A DNA stretch of 64,000 nt from Shimia haliotis. Lineage in GTDB: Bacteria > Pseudomonadota > Alphaproteobacteria > Rhodobacterales > Rhodobacteraceae. Each line of letters opens with the position of its first letter. The first letter of the stretch is position 1. The notes under the pieces are model-generated. The model was not told where the DNA came from, did no database searches, and saw nothing but the letters and a program-made list of their open reading frames with translations. The position numbers and the translations under genes are program-made. Below, piece after piece: positions 15,726 through 25,502 of this stretch. Location of the stretch: NCBI RefSeq assembly GCF_900114415.1, contig NZ_FOSZ01000003.1:1-64000 (forward strand). Reading direction: 5' to 3'.

Positions 15726-17321
15726 TTAGGCCACGTCAAAAGCCAGCGGTTTGATCTGACGGAACATGCCGGTTTCCGCGAGCTGTGCGCGGGCTTCGGC
15801 AGGCACGGGCGCGTCCACGTACAAAAGCGCGATGGCTTCGCCGCCGACGTCCGCACGGCCCAGCGTAAAGTTCGCGATGTTCACGCCGTTGGTGCCCATG
15901 GTTTGACCCAATGTGCCAATGATGCCCGGTACGTCTTCGTTGGTGGTGTAGAGCATGTTGGCACCGACCTCGGCATCGATATTGATGCCTTTGATCTGGA
16001 TAAAGCGCGGCTTGCCGTCGGAGAACACGGTGCCCGCAATGGAGCGTTCGCGCGCCTCGGTCACAACGGTCACTTTGATGTAGCCGTCAAAGGTGCCGGA
16101 CTTGTCCTGATTGGTGGTGGAGATCTTGATGCCACGCTCTTTTGCAACCACGGGCGCGGAAACCATGTTCACGTCGGGGTTAGCCTTTTTCATGATGCCC
16201 GCCACAACAGCACAGTTCAGCGCGGCGAGGTTCATGTCAGAGACAACACCGTCGTAAAGGATGTTGATGGCCTTGATCGGCTCATCCGTCATCTGACCGG
16301 AGAACGCGCCGAGGTGATCGGCAAGTTTGATCCACGGGCCCATGACCTTGGCTTCCTCAGCAGTCACGGATGGCATGTTCAACGCGTTTTCAACGGCACC
16401 GGTCAGCAGATAGTTCGACATCTGCTCGGCCACCTGAAGCGCCACGTTTTCCTGCGCTTCAGTTGTGGCTGCGCCAAGGTGTGGTGTGCAGACAACGTTG
16501 TGCAGGTTGAATAGGGCGTTTTCCTTGGCGGGCTCTTCTTTGAACACGTCAAAGGCGGCGCCGGCAACGTGGCCGGATTTCAGCAGTTCTGCGAGCGCCT
16601 CTTCGTCCACCAGACCGCCGCGGGCACAGTTGACGATGCGCACGCCTTTTTTGGTTTTGGCGAGGTTTTCAGCCGACAGGATGTTGGCGGTCTGCTCGGT
16701 GAACGGCACGTGCAGGGTGATGAAGTCGGCGCGCGGCAGCAGCTCTTCGAGTTCGACCTTCTCGACACCCATCTTCGCGGCTTTTTCCTCAGACAGGAAG
16801 GGATCGTATGCGATCACTTTCATCTTCAGGCCACGGGCGCGGTCACAGACGATGCCGCCGATGTTGCCTGCGCCGATCACGCCGAGGGTTTTGTTCGTGA
16901 GCTCGGTGCCCATGAACTTGGATTTTTCCCATTTGCCGGCGTGAGTAGACTCGCTGGCTTCAGGAATTTGACGCGCCACGGCGAACATCATCGCAATCGC
17001 GTGTTCGGCGGTAGTGATCATGTTGCCGAACGGTGTGTTCATCACGATCACACCTTTTTTCGACGCGGCTTCCTTGTCGACGTTGTCGGTGCCGATGCCT
17101 GCGCGGCCGATGACTTTCAGGTTGTCGGCCTTTTCCAGCAGCTTGGCGGTTGCCTTGGTGGCGGAGCGGATCGCGAGGCCGTCGTATTGGCCGATCACTT
17201 CGGCCAGTTTGTCTTTGTCCTTGCCGAGGTCGGGCATGAAGTCGACGTCGATGCCGCGATCACGGAAAATCTGAACGGCGGTTTCGCTGAGTTTGTCAGA
17301 GACGAGTACTTTGGGAGCCAT
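15726..17321 (-). CDS. serA: D-3-phosphoglycerate dehydrogenase
   Basis: This enzyme catalyses the first step of serine synthesis, oxidising 3-phosphoglycerate to 3-phosphohydroxypyruvate with NAD. The 531-aa length fits the long type: N-terminal substrate domain, NAD-binding Rossmann domain with GVIGAGNIGG, catalytic NCARGG (Arg), an acidic residue in the DVFKEEP region and His in CTPHLGA, an intervening ASB domain, and a C-terminal ACT domain (VPGIIGTLGQTMGTNGVNI) that usually senses serine. The start has AAAGGA upstream. It is the second gene of the serC-serA transcript. Confidence 0.97.
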   Translation of the reverse strand: MAPKVLVSDKLSETAVQIFRDRGIDVDFMPDLGKDKDKLAEVIGQYDGLAIRSATKATAKLLEKADNLKVIGRAGIGTDNVDKEAASKKGVIVMNTPFGNMITTAEHAIAMMFAVARQIPEASESTHAGKWEKSKFMGTELTNKTLGVIGAGNIGGIVCDRARGLKMKVIAYDPFLSEEKAAKMGVEKVELEELLPRADFITLHVPFTEQTANILSAENLAKTKKGVRIVNCARGGLVDEEALAELLKSGHVAGAAFDVFKEEPAKENALFNLHNVVCTPHLGAATTEAQENVALQVAEQMSNYLLTGAVENALNMPSVTAEEAKVMGPWIKLADHLGAFSGQMTDEPIKAINILYDGVVSDMNLAALNCAVVAGIMKKANPDVNMVSAPVVAKERGIKISTTNQDKSGTFDGYIKVTVVTEARERSIAGTVFSDGKPRFIQIKGINIDAEVGANMLYTTNEDVPGIIGTLGQTMGTNGVNIANFTLGRADVGGEAIALLYVDAPVPAEARAQLAETGMFRQIKPLAFDVA

Positions 17322-17374
17322 GTTGAGCGTCCTTTATGTCGGGGGCCGGTTCGGCCTGAATGGAATAAGGGGAG

Positions 17375-17394
17375 GCCCGGCGGTGTCGCCGGGC
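17375..17394 (-). terminator. intercistronic hairpin between serC and serA
   Basis: A perfect 8-bp stem GCCCGGCG / CGCCGGGC with a 4-nt loop lies in the 82-nt gap. No U-run follows it in the serC direction, so it is more likely an mRNA stabiliser or attenuator than a full terminator. Confidence 0.45.
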
Positions 17395-17403
17395 AAAATT
17401 CGC

Positions 17404-18552
17404 TTACGCTTGAGCTGCGATCTCGGCCTCAAAGGCCCATGCGAGCCAAGGCAGCATCGCTTGCAGATCAGCGGTTTCAACCGTGCCGCCACACCAGATG
17501 CGCAGGCCGGCCGGCGCGTCGCGGTAAGCGCCGATGTCCAGCGCGATGTTTTCGGCCTCAAGACGTTTGGCGACGGCTTTGGCAAAGGCTGCACCGTCCT
17601 GGATCCGGTCATCCGTGAACTTCAGACATACAGAGGTGTTGGAGCGCGTCGCGGCGTCCTCGGCCAGGTTGGCGATCCAATCATTGGCAGCGCAGAAATC
17701 AAATACCGCCTGCGCATTGGCATCGGCACGGGCGATCAGACCCTGAAGACCGCCTTCAGAACGGGCCCAGTCCAGCGCAAACAGGTAATCTTCGACCGCC
17801 AGCATCGACGGCGTGTTGATGGTCGCGCCGGTAAAGATGCCTTCGATCAGCTTGCCGCCTTTGGTCAGGCGGAAGATTTTCGGCAGCGGCCATGCGGGGG
17901 TGTAGTTTTCCAGACGCTCAACAGCACGCGGGCTCAGAACGATCACACCATGCGCCGCTTCGCCGCCCAGCACTTTCTGCCAAGAGAATGTTGTCACATC
18001 CAGCTTGTCCCATGGCAGGTCCATGGCGAAAGCGGCGGAGGTGGCGTCACAAATGGTCACGCCTTCGCGGTCGTCTGCGATCCAGTCGGCATTTGGCACA
18101 CGCACACCGGAGGTGGTGCCGTTCCATGTGAAGACAACGTCGTTGTTTTTGCTGTCGACAGTGGCGAGATCCACGATCTGGCCATAGTCGGCGGTCTTCA
18201 CCTCGGCGTCGATTTTCAACTGTTTCACAACATCGGTGATCCAGCCGGCGCCAAAGCTTTCCCATGCGAGCATTTCAACTTTGCGCGCGCCAAGCATGGA
18301 CCAAAGTGCCATTTCAACAGCGCCGGTGTCGGACGCGGGCACGATGCCGATGCGGTAGTCTGCGGGGATGCCCAGAACTTCGCGGGTGCCTTCGATCGCG
18401 GCCTTCAGCTTATCCTTGCCAATAGCGGCACGGTGGCTGCGACCCAGAGCGGCGTCTGCGAGTTTGGTGACATCAAATGTGGGGGGTTTGGCACAGGGGC
18501 CAGAAGAAAAACGCGGATTTGCCGGCCGCGTTGCCGGTTGCTGAGTAGCCAT
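17404..18552 (-). CDS. serC: phosphoserine aminotransferase
   Basis: This PLP enzyme converts 3-phosphohydroxypyruvate to phosphoserine using glutamate. The 382-aa product starts at the ATG at 18552, which has AAGGA upstream, and opens with [14 protein letters not shown], typical of the alphaproteobacterial SerC branch. The PLP-binding Lys lies in [15 protein letters not shown] (about residue 197). The frame stays open upstream to 18663, but that part overlaps a structured leader and is not coding. It is the first gene of serC-serA. Confidence 0.96.
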   Translation of the reverse strand: MATQQPATRPANPRFSSGPCAKPPTFDVTKLADAALGRSHRAAIGKDKLKAAIEGTREVLGIPADYRIGIVPASDTGAVEMALWSMLGARKVEMLAWESFGAGWITDVVKQLKIDAEVKTADYGQIVDLATVDSKNNDVVFTWNGTTSGVRVPNADWIADDREGVTICDATSAAFAMDLPWDKLDVTTFSWQKVLGGEAAHGVIVLSPRAVERLENYTPAWPLPKIFRLTKGGKLIEGIFTGATINTPSMLAVEDYLFALDWARSEGGLQGLIARADANAQAVFDFCAANDWIANLAEDAATRSNTSVCLKFTDDRIQDGAAFAKAVAKRLEAENIALDIGAYRDAPAGLRIWCGGTVETADLQAMLPWLAWAFEAEIAAQA

Positions 18553-18611
18553 CAATGCTATCCTTACAGATATCTGCCTCTCGTTGGGGAGAGGTGTCCC
18601 ACCGACGGGGA
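18553..18611 (-). ncRNA. structured leader of serC (serC RNA motif candidate)
   Basis: The serC 5' leader contains, in transcript order, a GGTG-GGA-CACC mini-stem, a 6-bp hairpin CCTCTC-CCCAAC-GAGAGG (18577-18594) and directly abutting it the palindrome CAGATATCTG (18567-18576), then AAGGA and the ATG. The 3' strand of the mini-stem shares two bases with the 5' strand of the hairpin, so the two may compete. A conserved serC RNA element is known upstream of serC in alphaproteobacteria, and position and layout fit it. Assignment is from memory of that motif; no covariance search was run. Confidence 0.55.
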
Positions 18612-18721
18612 TAGAGAGGATGCTGCGGCTGCACAACAGGAAAAATATCGCATTCGCGACCAATCTTGAGTCAAATCCGGCGCGAAATGACCACTATCGG
18701 AAACTTGGGAAGGTTGGCGCG

Positions 18722-19684
<963 letters not shown>

Positions 19685-19773
19685 TTAGCGATAACGCAAT
19701 CCCGGTCTGGTGTTAAGCCGCGCGGCATGGTCTATGGCGCATAGCTGCATTGAATTAAGCAAAAGGCCCGCTG

Positions 19774-20652
19774 ATGTTTGTCGCAACTCTCCTGACTTCC
19801 CCTGCCAATCCGACCCTTGATCCTGCGCTGGTCGAGAACCTGCGCAATGCGTGGGGAGGTGGTGACGCACAATGGCTTGCCCCGGGCGAGGCGGCAGAAT
19901 TTGCCCTGTCAGAAATGCCTGACAATCAGTGGGATGTCTGGGGCGATCTGCAAAAACTGGGTGTAGACCTAGTGATCCAGCCTGCCGAGGGGCGACGCAA
20001 GAAGATGCTGCTGGCCGATATGGATAGCACCATGATCCAGCAAGAGTGTATTGACGAGCTGGCGGATGAAGCTGGCGTTGGTGATCGGGTCAAAGACATC
20101 ACCGCACGGGCGATGAATGGCGAATTGGATTTTGACGGCGCGCTGACAGAGCGTGTTGGCTTGCTGAAAGGTCTCGATGAGTCTGTCATTGCCAAAGTTC
20201 TGGCCGAACGCATCACTTTTATGCCCGGCGGCAAGGCGCTTTTGGCCACGATGAAGGCCAACGGCGCCTATGCGGCGTTGGTCTCCGGTGGCTTTACCGC
20301 TTTCACCGCCAAGGTGGCTGCGGATCTCGGCTTTGACGAAAATCGCGCCAATACGCTGTTGACCGATAACGGCATGCTGACCGGAGATGTCGGGCGTCCG
20401 ATTTTGGGCCGTGAGGCCAAGGTTCAGGCCCTGAAAGAGATCACAACGCGCCTTGGTTTGACCCATGGCGATGTGATGGCCGTGGGCGATGGCGCCAATG
20501 ATCTGGGCATGTTGGGATTGGCCGGCGCCGGTGTTGCGCTGCATGCAAAACCTTCAGTCGCGGCGGAATGTGACATTCGCATCAACCACGGTGATTTGAC
20601 TGCGCTGCTCTACATCCAAGGCTATTCCAAAACCGAGTTTTCCGAAGGCTGA
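19774..20652 (+). CDS. serB: phosphoserine phosphatase
   Basis: This enzyme performs the last step of serine synthesis, dephosphorylating phosphoserine. The 292-aa HAD enzyme has motif I DMDSTMIQQE with nucleophile Asp (about residue 86), motif II with Ser in VSGGFTAFT, a Lys in the AKVQAL region, and motif III GDGANDLGML. The roughly 80-residue N-terminal extension is normal for the proteobacterial form. AAAGG lies upstream of the ATG. Its stop is 3 nt before the start of the TauE-like exporter gene, so the two are probably cotranscribed. Confidence 0.95.
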   Translation: MFVATLLTSPANPTLDPALVENLRNAWGGGDAQWLAPGEAAEFALSEMPDNQWDVWGDLQKLGVDLVIQPAEGRRKKMLLADMDSTMIQQECIDELADEAGVGDRVKDITARAMNGELDFDGALTERVGLLKGLDESVIAKVLAERITFMPGGKALLATMKANGAYAALVSGGFTAFTAKVAADLGFDENRANTLLTDNGMLTGDVGRPILGREAKVQALKEITTRLGLTHGDVMAVGDGANDLGMLGLAGAGVALHAKPSVAAECDIRINHGDLTALLYIQGYSKTEFSEG

Positions 20653-20655
20653 TCC

Positions 20656-21414
20656 ATGTTTGAATTTGGTATAGAGGCGCTGCTGATACTCTTGGCAGCC
20701 GGGTTTTTCGCGGGGTTTGTGGATGCCATTGCCGGCGGTGGCGGGTTGATCACCTTGCCGGCCCTCATGATTGCAGGTGTGCCACCGGTGCAGGCGCTGG
20801 CGACCAACAAAATTCAAGGTATGTTCGGGTCCGGCACCGCCGCCTACAGCTACGCCAAAAGCGGTCTGGTGAACCTCAAGGAACAATGGCTGCCCGCCTT
20901 GCTTGCGGGGCTGGCCTCGCTTGCTGGGGCCTTGCTGGTCTCATTTTTGCCAACCGACTGGATTCGCCTGATCTTGCCGGTTCTGCTGATTGGCATAGCT
21001 CTCTTCTTTGCTCTGCGCAAAGACCCAGGAGAGCTTGACCGTGCGGCGCGACTGTCGCCGCTGGCGTTCACATGGACAGCAGTGCCGTTGGTTGGGGCCT
21101 ATGACGGGCTGTTGGGACCGGGTGCAGGCAGCTTTTATATGATCGCCTTTGTTGCGCTGGGCGGGTACGGCATTCTCAAGGCCACGGCGCATACCAAGCT
21201 TTTGAACTTCGCCTCCAATGTCGGCGGGTTGGCCGGGTTTATCCTTGTTGCAGAACCCCTTTGGGCGATTGGACTCGCCATGGGGCTTATGCAAGTGGCG
21301 GGGGCTCGCCTTGGAGCAAAGATGGCGATGGCAAAGGGCGCGCGCCTGATCCGACCGTTGCTTGTGGTGACGTCCGTGGTGCTCGCAATGAAACTCCTGT
21401 GGGACGTTCTCTGA
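20656..21414 (+). CDS. sulfite exporter TauE/SafE family membrane protein
   Basis: The 252-aa integral inner-membrane protein has about eight hydrophobic segments and the family's repeated features: an early GFVDAIAGGGGLITLPAL and the second half's DGLLGPGAGSFYMIAF. TauE/SafE proteins move sulfite, sulfoacetate or other small anions out of the cell. It starts 3 nt after serB and probably shares its mRNA. The substrate cannot be inferred from this context. Confidence 0.9.
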   Translation: MFEFGIEALLILLAAGFFAGFVDAIAGGGGLITLPALMIAGVPPVQALATNKIQGMFGSGTAAYSYAKSGLVNLKEQWLPALLAGLASLAGALLVSFLPTDWIRLILPVLLIGIALFFALRKDPGELDRAARLSPLAFTWTAVPLVGAYDGLLGPGAGSFYMIAFVALGGYGILKATAHTKLLNFASNVGGLAGFILVAEPLWAIGLAMGLMQVAGARLGAKMAMAKGARLIRPLLVVTSVVLAMKLLWDVL

Positions 21415-21416
21415 CG

Positions 21417-21436
21417 CCGAATTTTGGTAAATTCGG
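21417..21436. repeat. perfect 8-bp palindromic stem after the exporter gene
   Basis: CCGAATTT and AAATTCGG are separated by TGGT and begin 3 nt past the stop codon. AT-rich stem and no T-run: it could be a weak terminator or a protein-binding palindrome for the YciI gene that follows about 50 nt on. Confidence 0.45.
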
Positions 21437-21487
21437 GAATCATGGGACACTGATCGCTCAGTTTGTTGTTCCCAAGGAGAGTATCCC

Positions 21488-21802
21488 ATGCCCAAATTTA
21501 TGCTCATTTACCACGGCGGAGGCCGCCCCGAGACCCCTGAGGAAGGTGAAAAAGTCATGGCCGCCTGGGGCGCTTGGATGGAAGGCATTGGTGCTGACCT
21601 GATTGATGGCGGCAACCCTGCGGGCATGTCCAAAACCGTTAGCGCCACTGGCGTGGCGGATGACGGCGGGTCCAATCCTGTTTCCGGATATACGTTGATC
21701 AACGCGGCGGATATCGATGCCGCCTGCGAGATCGCAAAAGGCTGTCCGATCCTCGAGGGTGGACAGGGGACTGTTGAAGTCGCGGAAGCGATGGAAATGT
21801 GA
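21488..21802 (+). CDS. YciI/DGPF-domain protein
   Basis: The 104-aa cytoplasmic protein has the YCII-related fold: an N-terminal beta strand MPKFMLIYHGG, a helix with EKVMAAWGAWMEGIG, and the central GYTLINAADIDAACEIAKGCP segment ending GTVEVAEAMEM. Family members are small dimeric enzymes or ligand binders, some with a catalytic His-Asp pair, but the biochemical role of this group is not established. AAGGAG precedes the ATG at good spacing. Confidence 0.85.
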   Translation: MPKFMLIYHGGGRPETPEEGEKVMAAWGAWMEGIGADLIDGGNPAGMSKTVSATGVADDGGSNPVSGYTLINAADIDAACEIAKGCPILEGGQGTVEVAEAMEM

Positions 21803-21991
21803 CGCGCCGTCTCCCGCGGCAGCAATTTTTGCCGTCGCAGGAGCCTCCGGCGGGAGTATTTGGGCAAGAAAGAAATTAGTCCCCTACTTCTTTCTTGCGA
21901 AAGTACTCAAACAGGCTCAGCGCAGCTGAGCCACGCCCAACCGCGACGGGCACCCGAAAGGATGTCTGTCGCGGGCGGGAGCGCTGTGCCT
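21803..21991. repeat. structured intergenic region between convergent genes
   Basis: The gap between the YciI gene and the convergent asparaginase gene contains stacked inverted repeats. These are CTCCCGC with a distant GCGGGAG, a perfect 10-bp pair CAAGAAAGAA / TTCTTTCTTG (21865-21897), and a perfect 8-bp stem GGCTCAGC-GCA-GCTGAGCC (21914-21932). The segment CTCCGGCGGGAGTATTTGGG resembles a sequence I recall as recurring after genes in Rhodobacteraceae genomes. A bidirectional termination block is the simplest reading. Confidence 0.55.
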
Positions 21992-22987
21992 TCAAAGAAG
22001 TGCTGCACCTGCTTTCATCACACCTGTTTGCAGCCCGTCCCAATTTTGGATCGGAGCATCAAGGTATTTCTTGGCCTCGGGATGCGCCGGATCAAGCGCA
22101 CCGAGTTTGGCGAGAATAGCAGCGATGGCGTTCTCGGATGCGCGAGTCGCCCCATCCACGATCTTGAGCGCCACGCCCAATCCCTGTTCCGGCAGCATCG
22201 CGATGAAATAGGCTTCGGCGCCGGTTTTTACGGCCACGGTGTGTCCCATCGCGCGCATCAGGTTGGTGCAGGCGCGGCCTTCGCCGGCAACGTATTCGGG
22301 ATGCTTTGCCATAGCCGTGCGCAGGCGGGCGGCGGCGGTTTCGCGGGTGCCGTTGCCTTCGCGCGCGGTGGCAAAAAACGCCATGGCGCGTGCCATACCG
22401 TGCAGGGTGGCGGCATGGTTGGGCGCGGAGCATCCGTCGATGCCGTAGCCTGCGCTGGTTTCCTGAGTCAGCTCTTCGTGCGCGGTTAGAACGGCCTGCT
22501 GCACCGGATGGTCGATGTCGCAGTATTCGGAATGCCCACCAAGGTGCTTGTTCAACGTCAAAAAGCCCGTGTGTTTGCCCGAGCAGTTGTTGTGAACGCG
22601 GCAGACCGGATCGTTGCAGCGGATCAACTCGTCGCGGATGCCAATGTCGCGGGGTTCTTGCGGGCCACAGCGAAGGTCTTCCTCGCTCAACTCTTGCGCC
22701 GCGAGCCAGTCGCGCACCATGTCGTTGTGGATGGCCGACGCGTTGTGGCTGGCGCAGGCCAGAGCCAAATGCGTTTCGGTCAAACCGGCTTTATCCGCCG
22801 CGCCGCTTTCTACCAATGGGAGCGCTTGGATCATCTTTGAGGAACTGCGTGGCAGCACAATCGCGTTGGGATCGCCCCATGCGTGCACAATCTCACCTGC
22901 GCCATTGCAGACCACGGCGTGGCCGTGATGAACGCTCTCGAGAATGTCTCCGCGCCAAATTTCCGTCATCAACACCGGATCAGTCAT
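21992..22987 (-). CDS. asparaginase (AnsA-like, PF06089 type)
   Basis: The 331-aa enzyme belongs to the asparaginase II family found in rhizobia and their relatives, unrelated to the bacterial type I/II enzymes and expected to hydrolyse L-asparagine. Typical features are LPRSSSKMIQALPLVESGAAD (about residues 40-60), ALACASHNASAIHNDMVRDWL with the Ser/His region, CGPQEPRD, and HNNCSGKHTGFL. The ATG at 22987 has GAGAG a few bases upstream; the frame continues to 23137 without a better start. Transcribed singly. Confidence 0.88.
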   Translation of the reverse strand: MTDPVLMTEIWRGDILESVHHGHAVVCNGAGEIVHAWGDPNAIVLPRSSSKMIQALPLVESGAADKAGLTETHLALACASHNASAIHNDMVRDWLAAQELSEEDLRCGPQEPRDIGIRDELIRCNDPVCRVHNNCSGKHTGFLTLNKHLGGHSEYCDIDHPVQQAVLTAHEELTQETSAGYGIDGCSAPNHAATLHGMARAMAFFATAREGNGTRETAAARLRTAMAKHPEYVAGEGRACTNLMRAMGHTVAVKTGAEAYFIAMLPEQGLGVALKIVDGATRASENAIAAILAKLGALDPAHPEAKKYLDAPIQNWDGLQTGVMKAGAALL

Positions 22988-23156
22988 AATATCTCTCATT
23001 ATTGAGGGCAATTTTGTGCCGACAGGCCTTTCGCCTATGGGCGCATTTAGGTTAGACTCACCGCATCGAGACAAAAATGTCCAGCCCACTAGAAGCGGCG
23101 CATAAGTCGGGGCGGGCAGATAATTGAGGCAAGTCACAGCTTGGAGGCTGTTGAGA

Positions 23157-23693
23157 ATGGGATCACGTTTTGTGAAAGCCTTTATTGCGACAGCAGGACT
23201 GTCGCTGGCGGCATTTGGCGCTCAGGCGCAGGAAACCAGTGAAAATCAAGTCGCGGCGAACACCGATTGGAGTGTCTTCGTAGAAGAAAATGGCGGCAAC
23301 CGAGAGTGCTGGGCGGTCAGCACCGCGAAGGAAAGCGTCAACACGAAGAACGGAAACATCGTTGCCGTGAAACGCAGCGATATCTTGCTCATGGTGGCCT
23401 ATGTGCCTCAGAAAAATGTGTCCGCTCAGATCGCCTTTACGGGTGGCTATCCATTCGCGGCGGGGTCAACCGTTGGCGTGGACATCGACGGGAAAACCTT
23501 CACGCTTTTTACCGAGGGTGAATGGGGATGGGCCGGATCGGATTCGATTGACGGTGAAATCGTGACCGCGATGATGCGTGGAAAATCTGCGGTTCTGTCG
23601 GCGCAGTCTTCGCGCGGGACCAAAACCAAGGACACGTTCTCGCTTCTTGGGTTCACCGCTGCGGTCGAAGACGCGAAAAAACGCTGCCAATAA
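23157..23693 (+). CDS. IalB-family exported protein
   Basis: The 178-aa protein resembles the invasion-associated locus B family, which is common as uncharacterised exported proteins in Rhodobacteraceae. The ATG at 23157 has GGAGG about 10 nt upstream and gives a signal peptide ending GAQAQE. The mature part has WSVFVEENGGNRECWAVS, GGYPFAAGSTV, LFTEGEWGW and a C-terminal KDTFSLLGFTAAVEDA ending in Cys; the early ECW Cys and the terminal KKRC Cys may form a disulphide. Periplasmic location is inferred. Monocistronic by spacing. Confidence 0.85.
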   Translation: MGSRFVKAFIATAGLSLAAFGAQAQETSENQVAANTDWSVFVEENGGNRECWAVSTAKESVNTKNGNIVAVKRSDILLMVAYVPQKNVSAQIAFTGGYPFAAGSTVGVDIDGKTFTLFTEGEWGWAGSDSIDGEIVTAMMRGKSAVLSAQSSRGTKTKDTFSLLGFTAAVEDAKKRCQ

Positions 23694-23768
23694 ACCAATC
23701 GGTCCGTTAACGCGGGCCGGCTGATCCCTGCCAGGGTCATCACTGCCACATCGTCACCAGGGGGAGAT

Positions 23769-23785
23769 CGCCGGACAAACCGGCG
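23769..23785. terminator. hairpin upstream of the first Hint gene
   Basis: A perfect 6-bp GC stem CGCCGG-ACAAA-CCGGCG lies between the IalB-like gene and the first Hint gene. It could end the upstream transcript or sit in the Hint gene leader. No U-run follows. Confidence 0.4.
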
Positions 23786-23810
23786 ACACCAACAGGCGTG
23801 AGGCATAGGT

Positions 23811-24815
23811 ATGGCAGACCCAAGGTTTACCGAAATAAAATACCGTGGCCCGGGGACGCAGGACTTTATCGAAGTCTCTGTGGATGCGGGTACGGACGTG
23901 TCCGGTATTCAGATCGTTGTGTACCATCCAAATGGAGGTGTCCGATCTGTTAACGGCGTTGGCAATTTTGATGACACCATGTTCGGGCAGGACGTCTATT
24001 CTCTGGATGCAGCCGTGCACAAGAATGGGGCGATCGCCTTAGTTGTTGATGGCGTCGTGATTGACTTTGTGTCCTTTGACAGCGTTGTGACCCCGACAAC
24101 AGGGCCGGCCGCCGGCATGTCGTCCACGCAAATCGGGTCAACCGGCAACAACCAGAACGAATCGGTACAGCTGGATGAGAATGGCAATTGGGTTGCTGGC
24201 CCTCTGAATGAAGGCACAATCCCCTGCTTTCTCATCGGCACCAAAATTGCCACCCGACAGGGTGAGGTCGCGGTCGAGGATCTGCGTCCGGGCGATCAGG
24301 TCATGGTGCGGGACGGTGGTTTTGCGCCTCTGCGCTGGATTGGAAGCTATACCACCGATGCGCGCGGGCAGGCGTTTGAAAAGGCCGCGCCGATCAAGAT
24401 TCCTCGTGGGGCGATGGGCAAAGGTCAGCCAAGTCGCGATTTGTATGTGTCGCCAAACCACCGGATCTGGATGCGCGATGCCAGTTTCGAAATGTTGTTT
24501 GAAGCGCGTGAAGTTTTGATCCCCGCCAAACAGCTTGTGGGGTGGTGTGGGGTCACTCAGGTCAACTATGTGCCGCAACCGGAGTATTTTCACTTCTTAT
24601 TTGACCGGCACCAGATCGTCCTATCGGATGGTCTGTTGACCGAGAGTTTTCATCCTGGCGAAGTGACTCTGGATCAGTTTCAGCACGAGGCGCGCGACGA
24701 GTTGCTGCGCGTGTTCCCCGATCTTATGGATGTTGCCACATCCGGCAAAACCGCGCGGCGGTGTTTGAAATCCTATGAGGCGCAACTGGCGCTGGATGCA
24801 AAATCAGCCGCCTGA
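23811..24815 (+). CDS. Hint-domain protein with lamin-tail-like N-terminal module
   Basis: The 334-aa protein has a beta-rich N-terminal module (about 1-125) opening RFTEIKYRGPGTQDFIEV, resembling lamin-tail domains, and a C-terminal Hint_2 domain. The Hint catalytic features are intact: Cys139 in PCFLIGTKIAT and His217 in SPNHRIWM. Hint domains self-cleave at the Cys in inteins and hedgehog proteins; for these bacterial proteins the role is unproven. No signal peptide is visible, so export, if any, would be by a type I or other route. AGG lies upstream of the ATG. It overlaps the convergent WYL regulator gene by 12 nt. Confidence 0.88.
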   Translation: MADPRFTEIKYRGPGTQDFIEVSVDAGTDVSGIQIVVYHPNGGVRSVNGVGNFDDTMFGQDVYSLDAAVHKNGAIALVVDGVVIDFVSFDSVVTPTTGPAAGMSSTQIGSTGNNQNESVQLDENGNWVAGPLNEGTIPCFLIGTKIATRQGEVAVEDLRPGDQVMVRDGGFAPLRWIGSYTTDARGQAFEKAAPIKIPRGAMGKGQPSRDLYVSPNHRIWMRDASFEMLFEAREVLIPAKQLVGWCGVTQVNYVPQPEYFHFLFDRHQIVLSDGLLTESFHPGEVTLDQFQHEARDELLRVFPDLMDVATSGKTARRCLKSYEAQLALDAKSAA

Positions 24816-25499
24816 CGGATGCTCTGCATAAAACCGTTTGAGGTAGGTGGCGAGATCCTTGCCGTTTTCCTCGGTATAGGTTTCGCCGGTGTCCAGGCAG
24901 GTCTCGATCCGGTCGATGCGAAAGACGCGGAAATCTTCGCGGACCTCGCACCAGCCGGTCATTGTCCACGCGCGACCCCAGTATTCCATTTGCAAAGGTC
25001 TGATGCGGCGGCGGGTGCGGTTGCCATTTAAGGCAAGGTATTCGATCGCCAAAACCAGCCGCTCGCGAATGGCGCGGCGGATGAGAGGCATGAGTTCGAA
25101 GCTCGCCTCCACTTCGGGCGCGGCAAAAATTTCTTTGCCAAATCCGTCAAGGGTGCCGAACATCGGGTTTGGCATCGCCTGATCCACTTTGGCCAACACG
25201 CGATTGGCGGCGTCTTGCAATTCGGCATCCGCGGTCTGCCTTACCAAAGCTGCGCCAAGGTGCAGCGCCTCCAACTCGACCTGCGTCAACGCCATCGGCG
25301 GCATGAACACCGGTGCCCGCAGGATGTAGCCCACCCCGCGCTCGCCCTCGACCGGAATGCCGCTTGCGACCAGCGTGTCCATGTCGCGATAAATGGTGCG
25401 GACCGACACCTCCATGTGCTCTGCCAAATCAGACGCGCGGTGCAGTCGCCCGTTGCGCAGAATCTGGATGAGGTCAAAAAGGCGGTCGGTCCGGCGCAT
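24804..25499 (-). CDS. HTH_11/WYL-domain transcriptional regulator (YafY type)
   Basis: The 231-aa regulator has an N-terminal winged helix (RRTDRLFDLIQILRNGRLHRASDLAEHMEVSVRTIYRDMDTL) and a C-terminal WYL ligand-binding domain; the central REDFRVFRIDRIETCL strand is characteristic. Such proteins are ligand-responsive repressors or activators. Its start is 3 nt past the stop of the small dimeric alpha-beta-barrel-like protein gene, so the two form one transcript, and that protein is the obvious candidate for functional association. Confidence 0.88.
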   Translation of the reverse strand: MRRTDRLFDLIQILRNGRLHRASDLAEHMEVSVRTIYRDMDTLVASGIPVEGERGVGYILRAPVFMPPMALTQVELEALHLGAALVRQTADAELQDAANRVLAKVDQAMPNPMFGTLDGFGKEIFAAPEVEASFELMPLIRRAIRERLVLAIEYLALNGNRTRRRIRPLQMEYWGRAWTMTGWCEVREDFRVFRIDRIETCLDTGETYTEENGKDLATYLKRFYAEHPSGG

Positions 25500-25502
25500 A
25501 GC

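Noticed and set aside
16569-17618. 349-aa plus-strand frame opposite serA
   Set aside because: A shadow of a GC-rich coding sequence; serA on the minus strand has full domain support.
17293-18669. 458-aa plus-strand frame opposite serC
   Set aside because: Shadow frame; low-complexity Gly/Arg/Val composition and no ribosome-binding site.
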